Assembly (NCBI GenBank): GCA_020832345.1 | Contig: JAFIEY010000203.1 | Location: 1-64,000, forward strand | Direction: 5' to 3' | DNA from: Cryomorphaceae bacterium | GTDB lineage: Bacteria; Bacteroidota; Bacteroidia; Flavobacteriales; Schleiferiaceae | DNA length: 64,000 nt | In this document: piece by piece, positions 52,699 through 61,349 of the stretch | How positions within the stretch are numbered: position 1 is the stretch's first letter | Layout of the letters: each line of letters starts with the position of its first letter | Made by a program: the position numbers and the translations under genes | Notes under the pieces: model-generated | Seen by the model: only the letters and a program-made list of their open reading frames with translations | What the model was told of the DNA's origin: nothing | Databases searched by the model: none

Positions 52699-54144
52699 TT
52701 AAAGCATGGGAGACAACAGTCTTGCCAGTCGCTCACTCAGCAATTTTGTTTTTGGGCGTAGCTGCCATGCCTCAAAATCAACCTTTCGGGCATGGGCTAA
52801 ATCTTCCTGAAATACCAGCTTGTGTTCAGCGGCAAAAGCTCGGTCATAAATTACAGCGTTAAGTTCAAAATTTAAGTCGAAGCTTCGGGTATCCATATTG
52901 GCCGTTCCCACCACGGAGAGGTTGTCGTCTATAATCATGGTTTTGGCGTGTATGAATCCCTTTTGGTATAAATACACTTCAACCCCGATGGCCATTAAAT
53001 CGTTGTAATACGAGTATGCAGCTGCGTTCACCAATCGAGAATCGGATTTTTCTGGAACCAACAGTTTTACCTTTATCCCGCTAATTGCAGCGACTTTTAT
53101 GGCGTCTTTTACGCTTTCACCGGGTATGAAATAAGGCGTTGTGATACAAATTTCTCGTTGCGCAACCGATATGGCCTTGATCAAAGAAAGCATGATGGTA
53201 GGGGAGGGGCAGTCTGGTCCCCCCGCTGCAATTTGCACCAATGCATTGTGGCCCGGACATGGTTTTCCCGGAAAATACGTATCTTTCATTTGGAGGGACT
53301 GACTAGCGCAAAAGTTCCAATCGGCAAAAAATTGATATTGAAGAAAATATACACCGGGTCCTTGTAATCTTAGATGTGTGTCTCGCCAGAAATTTTCATT
53401 TCCCTGGTTGATATATCGGTCGCTTACATTGATGCCTCCGGTATAGGCAATTTCCCCGTCGATGATCACACTTTTACGATGGTTTCGGTAGTTGATTCTA
53501 TTGGCTAAAAATCCAAATCTAATTTTGTTGTACGGGAAAATTTGAACCCCACAACGACGCAGTTTTTCGGTGGCTTTTTTTCCAAAATCCCGACTGCCAA
53601 AGTCGTCGTATATAAAGCGGACTTCTACACCGGATTTGGCCTTTTCGGAAATGGCTTCAATGATTTCACCGCCAATCCCATCATTTTCAAAAATGTAATA
53701 TTGTAGGTGGATGTGGTGTTTAGCCCTGGCAATGTCTTCCAAAAGTCGGGGGAATTTCTCCTCTCCATTTATCAATAACTCCACTTTGTTGCCGTCGGTT
53801 AGCGGACTGGAATTTTCGTTGAAAAGTAATTCGACTAAACCCGAGGCAGCACCTATTTCTTTGGGATGATTATTTATCCGGTCTAGGGTTTTGCCTAAAA
53901 TGTTTTCCCCTAATCTTTTTCTTAGCAGTCCATCGGTTACCACTTTCTTTCGGTAAATCTTCCGTTTGCGGTAATTGATTCCGAAAATAAAATAGAAAAC
54001 CATTCCAAAAACCGGCAATAGTAAAGCAAATAGAATATACGCAATCGCTTTTACCGAATGATTGGTTTCATATACGATTTTCAGGCATACAAGGCCGAGA
54101 ATGATGTAGTATATGATGTTGAGAAACAGGAAATCTTCGAGCAT
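52699..54144 (-). CDS. cls: Cardiolipin synthase
   Basis: The 481-residue protein joins phosphatidylglycerol molecules into cardiolipin. Two N-terminal membrane helices (FLFLNIIYYIILGLVCLKIV; AIAYILFALLLPVFGMVFYFIF) precede two phospholipase D domains with HxKxxxxD motifs: HRKSVIIDGEIAYTGGINV (about 215) and HAKTMIIDDNLSVVGTANMDTRS (about 400). The end LSPML closes a conserved tail. It is a single-gene unit convergent with paaZ. Confidence 0.95.
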   Translation of the reverse strand: MLEDFLFLNIIYYIILGLVCLKIVYETNHSVKAIAYILFALLLPVFGMVFYFIFGINYRKRKIYRKKVVTDGLLRKRLGENILGKTLDRINNHPKEIGAASGLVELLFNENSSPLTDGNKVELLINGEEKFPRLLEDIARAKHHIHLQYYIFENDGIGGEIIEAISEKAKSGVEVRFIYDDFGSRDFGKKATEKLRRCGVQIFPYNKIRFGFLANRINYRNHRKSVIIDGEIAYTGGINVSDRYINQGNENFWRDTHLRLQGPGVYFLQYQFFADWNFCASQSLQMKDTYFPGKPCPGHNALVQIAAGGPDCPSPTIMLSLIKAISVAQREICITTPYFIPGESVKDAIKVAAISGIKVKLLVPEKSDSRLVNAAAYSYYNDLMAIGVEVYLYQKGFIHAKTMIIDDNLSVVGTANMDTRSFDLNFELNAVIYDRAFAAEHKLVFQEDLAHARKVDFEAWQLRPKTKLLSERLARLLSPML

Positions 54145-54191
54145 GGTGGTTGGTGGTGTTCAAAGACTCCAAAAGTACTACCAAAGACTAT

Positions 54192-54809
54192 TTAGGATTC
54201 GTTTTCTAACTCTTCAATCATAGTAGATATTTTTTGGAGATATTTCCCAAAAGCGATATGGTTGAGTTTTCGCGCCAGAAGGTAGCTCAGTGGTGTGAGT
54301 ACGACCAGACAAATGACCAATGCTATTTGCACAAAACCTATGGACAAAAACTCACCCACGGTACTGCCGGATCCCAATACGCCGCCGAGTAAAAAGCCTC
54401 CTGTAACGCCTACAGGATAAATGAAAACGGCTATCCTTTCACTGAGTTTTAACCAAGTCTGAAAGTTTTGGGTTAAAACCTTGAGCTGCTGAAGTAAACC
54501 TTGATCTTGTAGCTGGTACTGCTTTAGTTTTTGGCGGTAATTCCAACCAGAGTACAAAAACCAAACATTAAATGCGATCAAAATGGCCAGGGCAATTTGT
54601 ACTTGCCAAATGGGGTACATCACGATGATAACGGCATAGGCAATCGTCAGGATTACCCCATAGTATAGGTTGGCGTTTAGGTGTTTTTTCAAAACCTGTA
54701 GCGGCTGGTTCGATGTTTTATTGGCCAGCTTTTTCCAGTTGATTTTTGGCAGATTATTTTCTCCACGAATGGATTTTTGCCAGTAATCATTTAAGTCCAA
54801 TTCGCTCAT
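54192..54809 (-). CDS. Membrane protein partner of the ECF sigma factor
   Basis: The 205-residue protein has a cytoplasmic N-terminus (MSELDLNDYWQKSIRGENNLPKINWKKL) and two pairs of membrane helices (YYGVILTIAYAVIIVMYPIWQVQIALAILIAFNVWFLY; IAVFIYPVGVTGGFLLGG then FVQIALVICLVVLTPLSYLLA). No zinc anti-sigma motif is seen. It overlaps the sigma-factor gene by 23 bp, so translation is coupled. By position it may be an anti-sigma factor; by sequence it remains a hypothetical membrane protein. Confidence 0.75.
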   Translation of the reverse strand: MSELDLNDYWQKSIRGENNLPKINWKKLANKTSNQPLQVLKKHLNANLYYGVILTIAYAVIIVMYPIWQVQIALAILIAFNVWFLYSGWNYRQKLKQYQLQDQGLLQQLKVLTQNFQTWLKLSERIAVFIYPVGVTGGFLLGGVLGSGSTVGEFLSIGFVQIALVICLVVLTPLSYLLARKLNHIAFGKYLQKISTMIEELENES

Positions 54810-55323
54810 ATTGCTGTACTATTTCCGTAAGTTTAATTTTGATTCGATGGAGTTTGACACTGGTGTGATTTAAGGAAATTCCCAGAAATTCTGCAATTTC
54901 AGGATTTGAAAATCCGTCGAGGTGCATCATCACCAAAGTGCGCTCTATCTCACTCAATTGTTTTATGGCCTTTCTCAACACTTCGGAGCGTTCACGTGTT
55001 TCTGATTGATCTTCAAACGCAGTTTGCTCAGGAACAGCGTCCAGTGAGCTGTGTTTTCTTTTCTTTTCTTTGCGAATGGCTGTTAGCACGGTGTTGAGGC
55101 AAATTTTATACAACCATGTGCTGAATTTTGCATCTCCGCGAAATCGGTTTTTTGCGTGCCAAGTTTGAAGCAACACCTCCTGGTAGAGATCTTCCTTTTC
55201 CTCCGGCTCATCTACATACATGTGTAAAATCTTGTAGATGATGCCTTTGTTTTCCTCTATTTGCGCTAAAAATGCTTGTTCTGTCACAAAGTTATTGTCT
55301 TTGGCCATTGAATAAGTATTCAA
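54787..55323 (-). CDS. ECF-type RNA polymerase sigma-70 factor
   Basis: The 178-residue protein has region 2 (ENKGIIYKILHMYVDEPEEKEDLYQEVLLQTWHAKNRFRGDAKFSTWLYKICLNTVL, about 20-80) and region 4 (LSEIERTLVMMHLDGFSNPEIAEFLGISLNHTSVKLHRIKIKL, about 125-168). No extra domains are present. It is transcribed with the downstream membrane protein, the usual sigma/anti-sigma order. The start may be at MAKDNN (55308) rather than 55323. Confidence 0.92.
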   Translation of the reverse strand: MNTYSMAKDNNFVTEQAFLAQIEENKGIIYKILHMYVDEPEEKEDLYQEVLLQTWHAKNRFRGDAKFSTWLYKICLNTVLTAIRKEKKRKHSSLDAVPEQTAFEDQSETRERSEVLRKAIKQLSEIERTLVMMHLDGFSNPEIAEFLGISLNHTSVKLHRIKIKLTEIVQQYERIGLK

Positions 55324-55352
55324 ACTTACTTAAATATTACAACGGTTGAAGA

Positions 55353-56903
55353 TTAAATTTCTGTTTGGGTGGTATCTCCCGTATTCCTGTGCAAGGTTTG
55401 CCAGCCCGTTTGAATGGAATAATGGTTGTCTCCTGAAGTAATGAAGTTTTCCACATACTCATCCGTGTGCAAGACAACCCCATCGGGTAAATACACCAGT
55501 ATGTGAAGCATCATTTTCCTATCCACATGCGCTTCGCTGCTTTGGTAAAAACTCGGGAATATGAGTTTGTTTCCCTTTTTTGTAATGGCATAGTCAATAT
55601 CACCGGCAATTTTTCTCGCTTTATGGACTTCTGAAGCATAGGCTGTTTTGCGCACCCGTATTTTACCACTTTTGTCGGTGGACTGGGCTAAGGTGATTTT
55701 GATATTTGATCCGTACGCGAATTTCTTGTCGTTTTCGTCAAACTTCAAAATATTGCGATGGGTATTCCTTTCAGGGAATTCGCTGTACCTAAGGTCGTGA
55801 TTCATAACAATGTATAATGTATCTCCCGTCGAAATCGGATAGTCGATTACGGTTATGATTTCCCCCGTTTTCCTATCCTTCAAATTATTCTTTAGACTTA
55901 AATATCCAAACGCACCAATAGAAATAAACCACATCGCGAGTAAACTCAGGAATACAGGAAGCTGAAGTAGTTTTATATTATTTTTTATGAGCTGAAGACC
56001 CAGCGCAAATAGCATATACAATGGAATGCCGGCCACGAGTAACACCAAAAGCATGGAAAGCCATGCGGGAACTTGCGGTGCTAATTCTGCAATTGGGGGA
56101 AAATCAATAGCGATGTCGGAAACTCCGAATAGGCCGATGGCGCCCATGGTGATTACAAATATCATGATACTAATCAATGATAACCCACAAATAGAAACCA
56201 GGAGAAACCCCAAAATTCGAATGACTATTTTGATTAGGTTTCGCAGGACATCATCCAATACAGAAAATAAGTTTTGGATAAAATGCTTTAGGTTTTCTCT
56301 GGATCCTTCAAAAGGTTTGTTGTTTAATGCATTTTTCGCTTTTGAAAACTCCTCGCGAAACCGACCTTCGATGGTTCCCAAATTAATGGGCTCCCCGCGC
56401 ATGGCCAATTTTTCTGCCGTGGTTCTGGCTCTGGGAATGACTAAAACCAAAATGATATACAGAAAAAAGAAAAACCCCTGACTGACAAAGAGCAATATAA
56501 AATAAACGAGTCGCACCCAGAGGGCTTCAACGTTTAGATAATGTGCCAATCCCGCACAAACGCCGCCAATATATCCGTTTTCGGAATCTCGAAACAGTTG
56601 TTTTTTGGGTTTTTCTTCGGGTGGTGAAATAGAATCATCCTCCACGATATAGTCCTCTGGTTTGCCCATGATGGCAATGATTTCATAGATAATCTCCTTC
56701 GAGACGGCATGTCGTTCGGTAGGGATTCTTTCTAGGATTAATTCTCCGATTCGGTCTTCAATGTCACCCATGATTTCGTCTCGTCCTGCTTCCCCCTGTA
56801 GGGAAGTCTTGATGGAATTGAGATAGCCCTGAAGTTGGGCATAGGCATCTTCATCCACATGGAAGACGAGCTTTCCCAGATTTATGCTAATGGTCTTATT
56901 CAT
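55353..56903 (-). CDS. PspC-domain membrane protein
   Basis: The 516-residue protein has an N-terminal segment of about 95 residues (KTISINLGKLVFHVDEDAYAQLQGYL), then a PspC domain (KQLFRDSENGYIGGVCAGLAHYLNVEALWVRLVYFILLFV). Further membrane helices follow at about 235-345, then a C-terminal extracytoplasmic DUF-type region (ISTGDTLYIVMNHDLRYSEF). This layout is a Bacteroidetes form of envelope stress proteins. It overlaps padR by 4 bp, and PadR probably regulates the pair. Confidence 0.9.
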   Translation of the reverse strand: MNKTISINLGKLVFHVDEDAYAQLQGYLNSIKTSLQGEAGRDEIMGDIEDRIGELILERIPTERHAVSKEIIYEIIAIMGKPEDYIVEDDSISPPEEKPKKQLFRDSENGYIGGVCAGLAHYLNVEALWVRLVYFILLFVSQGFFFFLYIILVLVIPRARTTAEKLAMRGEPINLGTIEGRFREEFSKAKNALNNKPFEGSRENLKHFIQNLFSVLDDVLRNLIKIVIRILGFLLVSICGLSLISIMIFVITMGAIGLFGVSDIAIDFPPIAELAPQVPAWLSMLLVLLVAGIPLYMLFALGLQLIKNNIKLLQLPVFLSLLAMWFISIGAFGYLSLKNNLKDRKTGEIITVIDYPISTGDTLYIVMNHDLRYSEFPERNTHRNILKFDENDKKFAYGSNIKITLAQSTDKSGKIRVRKTAYASEVHKARKIAGDIDYAITKKGNKLIFPSFYQSSEAHVDRKMMLHILVYLPDGVVLHTDEYVENFITSGDNHYSIQTGWQTLHRNTGDTTQTEI

Positions 56904-57241
56904 GATGCAGTGTTTTTTGGTTTGGTAATGGATTCAACCGCGTACTGTAGATCTTTCCAGGTTGTTGATAGTTCAGAGATAAAGGCTTTTCCCGCTGTGG
57001 TAATTGCGTAGTATTTCCGCGGTGGGCCACCCGTGCTTTCCTCCCATCGGTACTGAAGTAGCCCGGCATTTTTCAGCCGGGTCAGCAGCGGATATATAGT
57101 TCCCTCTACCACGATGAGTTTCGCGTTTTTTAAGGTTTCGAGTATCTCCGCAGCATAGGCGTCGTTGTTCTGTAAAATTGACAAAATACAATACTCTAAA
57201 ATTCCTTTACGCATTTGCGCTTTTGTGTTTTCAATGTTCAT
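56900..57241 (-). CDS. PadR-family transcriptional regulator
   Basis: Starting at the ATG at 57241 (MNIENTKAQMRKGILEYCILSIL), the product is 113 residues; an ATG at 57271 adds ten less conserved residues. It shows the PadR winged helix: AYAAEILETLKNAKLIVVEGTIYPLLTRLKNAGLLQYRWEESTGGPPRKYYAITTAGKAFI. The short C-terminal helix (TTWKDLQYAVESI) serves dimerisation. It is translated just ahead of the PspC gene and probably represses the operon. Confidence 0.93.
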   Translation of the reverse strand: MNIENTKAQMRKGILEYCILSILQNNDAYAAEILETLKNAKLIVVEGTIYPLLTRLKNAGLLQYRWEESTGGPPRKYYAITTAGKAFISELSTTWKDLQYAVESITKPKNTAS

Positions 57242-57370
57242 GTTGACATTGTTGATTAATTGAGACGGCAAAGATATGTTTTAAAAACAGTACCTTGTAT
57301 AGCATAGTATATTGTTTTAGTAAAAAATTAAGAATTTTAGGTTGAGAAAAATTAGGAGAAACTTCTATTT

Positions 57371-57513
57371 TGGTTTTACTCCAAAAAGGATGATTTCAAT
57401 CAAAATCGACGCCGAGGGGATTTTTGAGCCGTAGCTAACCATTTGTTAGTGAGGATTCAAAATCTACCGACAAGGAGGATTTTCGCAGAAAGGTGCTTTT
57501 TGGAGCAGATACC
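57371..57513 (+). repeat. MITE-like TGAGTC repeat, copy J (about 143 bp)
   Basis: Full-length but diverged: the left end reads TGGTTTTACTCC and the right end GCAGATACC. The central hairpin is present. It is the only copy in the second half of the window and lies upstream of apt. The rest of 57242-57560 holds AT-rich leader sequence. Confidence 0.85.
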
Positions 57514-57560
57514 ATTCTTAAAGGTTTTTATTTTCTTATATTGCCAAAAAATTCATTGGA

Positions 57561-58079
57561 ATGGAAGCACTAGCAAAAGCCATAAGAGATATTCAGGACT
57601 TTCCCAAAAAGGGGATTGTATATAAAGATATTACCCCGGTTTTTCAGAATCCTGATTTGCTTGAGGCGGTCGTTCAGGCGTCCGTCAATCAGTTGGTATC
57701 TCTCAGACCCGAGGCCATCGTGGGGATAGAGGCCAGGGGATTTTTACTGGGCGTATTGTTGGCCAATCGACTGGGAATTCCTTTTGTGTTGTTGCGAAAA
57801 GAGGGGAAATTACCATATACGACCATCGTGGAAGCCTATAGTCTTGAATATGGAAATTCTGCGCTGGAAATGCACACTGACGCGCTAAAAAAGGACGCTC
57901 GGGTCGTTATTCATGATGATGTGCTTGCCACCGGCGGGACTGCGCATGCGGCAGTAAAACTTGTGGAAAGAGGTGGCGGAAAAGTTGTGGGCGTACATTG
58001 TATGCTGGAACTGGGGTTTTTAAAAGCGCGTGCATCCTTTTCCGAAGGCCTGCCCATCATGGCTTTACACACGGTATAA
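57561..58079 (+). CDS. apt: Adenine phosphoribosyltransferase
   Basis: The 172-residue protein makes AMP from adenine and PRPP in purine salvage. It starts ALAKAIRDIQDFPKKGIVYKDITPVFQNP, the family's N-terminal signature, followed by IVGIEARGFLLGVLLANRLGIPFVLLRKEGKLPY and the PRPP loop ARVVIHDDVLATGGTAHAA (about 114-132). The length is normal. It stands alone; the next gene has its own promoter box. Confidence 0.97.
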   Translation: MEALAKAIRDIQDFPKKGIVYKDITPVFQNPDLLEAVVQASVNQLVSLRPEAIVGIEARGFLLGVLLANRLGIPFVLLRKEGKLPYTTIVEAYSLEYGNSALEMHTDALKKDARVVIHDDVLATGGTAHAAVKLVERGGGKVVGVHCMLELGFLKARASFSEGLPIMALHTV

Positions 58080-58091
58080 ATGATTTGTATT

Positions 58092-58099
58092 TACCTTTG
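58092..58099 (+). promoter_or_regulatory. Putative -7 box of the dioxygenase gene
   Basis: TACCTTTG, an exact TAnnTTTG, 57 nt before the ATG at 58157. A -33 element is not clear. Confidence 0.4.
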
Positions 58100-58156
58100 T
58101 GACAATCTAAATTCCTCCCGTATTTTAGCCGCCATTAACCAAATATTCAGGCTGTC

Positions 58157-59119
58157 ATGCCCATAACACCCGAACTAGAAAAGCGCATTGAAAAGCTGGC
58201 CGAGAAATACGAGGCCAGTGGCCAGGATTTACTCGCCTTTCTCGATGGATTGCTTTACGCCAATTATATCACCTATTGGGATTATATACATCTCGATACA
58301 CTACTGAGTTTACAAAAGCCCCGTACGGATTTTCCCGATGAGGAGATTTTTATCATGTACCACCAAATAACGGAGCTTTATTTTAAGCTTTCATTGCATG
58401 AAATAAAACAAATTACGGCATGGAAAAAACCCGAAGCCGACGAGTTATTGGAAAAAATCGAACGCATCAATCGTTATTTTCTGGCCCTTACCACTTCCTT
58501 CGGTGTAATGGAAAAAGGCATGAAGAGGGAAGATTTTCTTAAATTTCGTATGGCTTTAATTCCCGCCTCGGGTTTTCAGTCTGGGCAATACCGGCAAATT
58601 GAAATTGGAGCAACGGATTTAATCAATTTGGTGGATAAAGACAAAAGGGAATCGCTGCGAAAAAGTAGCATAGAAAAACAATTCGCCTATATTTACTGGC
58701 GCAACGGGGCTACCATTCAGGAAACCGGCGAAAAAACGCTTACCCTAAAGCAATTTGAATCTAAGTATAATCGGCAGTTTTTGGAGGATGCCCAAAACAG
58801 TGTGGACAAAAACCTTTGGCAGCAATATCAGCGCTGCGAATGTGATGAGGTGATGCGAAAAAAGTTGACGGATGCCTTGAGAACACTTGATTTGAATGTA
58901 AATGTTACCTGGCCATTACAACATTATAAAACGGCGGTTGCCTATTTGGCAAAGCGAAGTGGAGATGTTGCAGCAACCGGGGGGACCAACTGGCAACAAT
59001 ATTTACCACCGCGATTTCAGAGGAGAATTTTTTATCCCGAACTTTGGTCGGATAAGGAAAAAGAGGAGTGGGGAAAGTTTTGGGTTGAATCCGTTTTGAA
59101 GGAAATGCACAATGACTAA
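58157..59119 (+). CDS. Tryptophan 2,3-dioxygenase family protein
   Basis: The 320-residue protein is a haem dioxygenase of the TDO family, which opens the indole ring of tryptophan to N-formylkynurenine. Signatures are YITYWDYIHLDTLLSLQ, FIMYHQITELYFKLSLHEI, FLKFRMALIPASGFQSGQYRQIEIG, and the C-terminal WPLQHYKTAVAYLAKRSGDVAATGGTNWQQYLPPRFQRRIFYPELW, whose His is the likely haem ligand. It is longer than classic bacterial KynA by a C-terminal extension. No other kynurenine gene is near. It overlaps the M23 peptidase gene by 8 bp. Confidence 0.88.
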   Translation: MPITPELEKRIEKLAEKYEASGQDLLAFLDGLLYANYITYWDYIHLDTLLSLQKPRTDFPDEEIFIMYHQITELYFKLSLHEIKQITAWKKPEADELLEKIERINRYFLALTTSFGVMEKGMKREDFLKFRMALIPASGFQSGQYRQIEIGATDLINLVDKDKRESLRKSSIEKQFAYIYWRNGATIQETGEKTLTLKQFESKYNRQFLEDAQNSVDKNLWQQYQRCECDEVMRKKLTDALRTLDLNVNVTWPLQHYKTAVAYLAKRSGDVAATGGTNWQQYLPPRFQRRIFYPELWSDKEKEEWGKFWVESVLKEMHND

Positions 59120-60431
59120 GAAGACCAAAGGTCGAAAAAAATACAAGGTATCCATTTGGTTTACCTCTATTGTCCTTGTAGTGGCTGTTCTTGCCACAGC
59201 CGGTTTGTTCTACTGGGAAAAGTTCAAGACCGTTCCCGAACCGATAGAATTTACCCCGCTACCCGATGAACCCGTGAAGATGTCATCGCCTTTTAAGCGA
59301 TTTGGCTTTGACACCGTCGCTTATCGATTTGATGACGCAGAATTGCGCAGCGGCGAAACTTTTGGAAATTTACTGATTAAAGCCGGATTTTCCAACCAGG
59401 CGGTATATGATATTGTGGAGGCGTCACTCGATGTTTTTGAAGTGAGACGGGTTATTCCAGGAGAAAAATACCATTTTGTTTTTGACAAAGCCGACACTTC
59501 AAATTTACCCAATTATCTTATTTACGAAAAAAATCCGTTGGTGTATTATCATTTTACTCTGCAGGGCAATGTGGGTGTTCGACGAATTGAAAGGGAAACT
59601 AAAACCCGCGTTGATACGGCTTCTGCTATTGTTACATCATCTCTTTATGAAGCACTTCGGGCCGAAGGTGTACCGGTAAAAACCATTATGACTTTGGCTG
59701 ATGTTTACGGTTGGGTCATTGATTTTTTTCGCATTCAAAAGGGCGATTATGTCAAGCTGCTCTACGAACTCGACGTGGTGGATGACTCCATAGTTGTGGG
59801 AATTGGCAAGATTCCCGCCGCCAGATTTTATCACGCCGGAAAGGATTGGAACGCCTTTTATTACGCATCGGAGGACGGCGCATACCGCGGATATTTTGAC
59901 GAAAACGGTGATGCCATGCGAAAGGCTTTTCTCAAAGCTCCTTTGGATTTCTTTCGCATAAGCAGTCGTTATAATCCACGGCGTTTTCATCCTGTTTTGA
60001 AGAAAATGAAACCTCATCTGGGCACCGATTATGCCGCGCCTACCGGAACACCGATTAGAACCACTTCCGATGGTGAAATTGAAAAAATGGGATATACGAG
60101 CGGAAATGGCAATTTCATAAAGGTGCGCCACAATAGCACCTATAGCACGCAGTATCTTCACATGAGCAGGTTTGCAGATGGAATGCGCATGGGTAAGGCC
60201 GTATCTCAGGGCGATGTCATTGGATATGTTGGGGCTACAGGGCTCGCCACTGGGCCGCATGTTTGCTATCGCTTTTGGAAAAATGGTGTACAGGTTGACC
60301 CGTTAAAAGAAGAATTGCCAGCTGCTGAACCAATTGAAGAGGCACATCGACAAAACTTTGAGGCGGAATTGCGTGTTAAAATGGGTGTATTGGATATTAT
60401 TCCACTTGACACATCCTCAAGTAGTAAATAG
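59112..60431 (+). CDS. M23-family peptidoglycan metallopeptidase
   Basis: The 439-residue protein has an N-terminal anchor helix (VSIWFTSIVLVVAVLATAGLFYW) and a long periplasmic part. A C-terminal LytM domain follows: FHPVLKKMKPHLGTDYAAPTGTPIRTTSDGEIE (zinc His and Asp), YSTQYLHMSRFADG (catalytic His), and GLATGPHVCYRFWKNG. The last motif is HxC rather than HxH; the missing His is a zinc ligand in LytM. From memory this HVC form is common in Bacteroidetes. Role: cutting or regulating peptidoglycan. The gene is coupled to both neighbours by overlaps. Confidence 0.88.
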   Translation: MTKKTKGRKKYKVSIWFTSIVLVVAVLATAGLFYWEKFKTVPEPIEFTPLPDEPVKMSSPFKRFGFDTVAYRFDDAELRSGETFGNLLIKAGFSNQAVYDIVEASLDVFEVRRVIPGEKYHFVFDKADTSNLPNYLIYEKNPLVYYHFTLQGNVGVRRIERETKTRVDTASAIVTSSLYEALRAEGVPVKTIMTLADVYGWVIDFFRIQKGDYVKLLYELDVVDDSIVVGIGKIPAARFYHAGKDWNAFYYASEDGAYRGYFDENGDAMRKAFLKAPLDFFRISSRYNPRRFHPVLKKMKPHLGTDYAAPTGTPIRTTSDGEIEKMGYTSGNGNFIKVRHNSTYSTQYLHMSRFADGMRMGKAVSQGDVIGYVGATGLATGPHVCYRFWKNGVQVDPLKEELPAAEPIEEAHRQNFEAELRVKMGVLDIIPLDTSSSSK

Positions 60432-61272
60432 CCTCTTCAAGAAACCTTTATTTAAAATCACAACATTGGAAAAAGATCACCGGGAATTATTGCATCACAT
60501 CATTTATCGCACCGACGATCCCAATGCGCCGTGGTTGGTTTTTGTACATGGCGCCGGCGGTAGCAGTACGGTATGGTTTAAGCAGCTCCGCGCATTCCGC
60601 GACAAGAAACACAATGTTTTGATGTTGGATCTTCGCGGCCACGGTGGATCTGTTTTTTTTCGGGATTGGATGAAAAAAGATGCCCACGATTTTACGGAAG
60701 TTTGTAAAGATGTTGTTGAAGTTTTGGAATATCACCATATTCCCCCGGCCCACATGATTGGCATATCTCTGGGTACTTTGGTTATTCGGAAAATAGCGGA
60801 AGATTATCCCGAAAGGGTAAAGAGTTTGATAATGGGCGGGGCAATTGTAAAGTTTAATATCCGCTCCCGATTATTGGTGTGGTTGGTTCATCGCATCAAA
60901 CGCCTACTTCCATTTATTTGGATTTATAAAATTTATGCATTTATACTGATGCCCAAAAAGCGACACAGAAAATCACGAAATCTATTTATTCGTCAGGCAA
61001 AAAAACTATACCACAAAGAATTTTTGCGATGGATTACGATAACCCGGCAGTTAAAACCCATTATGAAATTTTTTCGGGAAAACGATACTACACATCCTGT
61101 GCTCTATATTATGGGTGATGAAGATTATATGTTTTTACCTTCCGTAAAACTAGTGGCTTCCAAACATTCAAATGCCCGATTGGTGATTGTGCCCGATAGC
61201 GGTCATGTGGTTAATGTTGATCAACCGCGATATTTCAATAAGTTGGTGAAAGCTTTTGTGGCTGGACAGTAG
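60334..61272 (+). CDS. Alpha/beta hydrolase
   Basis: The frame of 312 residues is an alpha/beta-hydrolase: oxyanion segment VFVHGAGGSSTVWF, LDLRGHGGS, nucleophile elbow GISLGTLV, acid in YIMGDEDYMF and His in PDSGHVVNVDQP. The true start is unclear, because the ATG at 60334 overlaps the M23 gene by 98 bp; homologues, as far as I recall, start near NSLFKKPLFKI, so a TTG at 60406 is plausible. The substrate is unknown. It is followed by a terminator. Confidence 0.85.
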   Translation: MKRHIDKTLRRNCVLKWVYWILFHLTHPQVVNSLFKKPLFKITTLEKDHRELLHHIIYRTDDPNAPWLVFVHGAGGSSTVWFKQLRAFRDKKHNVLMLDLRGHGGSVFFRDWMKKDAHDFTEVCKDVVEVLEYHHIPPAHMIGISLGTLVIRKIAEDYPERVKSLIMGGAIVKFNIRSRLLVWLVHRIKRLLPFIWIYKIYAFILMPKKRHRKSRNLFIRQAKKLYHKEFLRWITITRQLKPIMKFFRENDTTHPVLYIMGDEDYMFLPSVKLVASKHSNARLVIVPDSGHVVNVDQPRYFNKLVKAFVAGQ

Positions 61273-61281
61273 CAAAAAAAA

Positions 61282-61309
61282 AAACGGCTACACAATTGCG
61301 CAGCCGTTT
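61282..61309. terminator. Bidirectional terminator
   Basis: AAACGGCT and AGCCGTTT form an 8-bp stem with an A-run before (61274-61284) and a T-run after (61313-61320). It can end transcription of the hydrolase gene and of the convergent lipoprotein gene. Confidence 0.8.
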
Positions 61310-61349
61310 CAGTTTTTTTTGGTTTATAATCCCAAAAGCAAATTATCGG

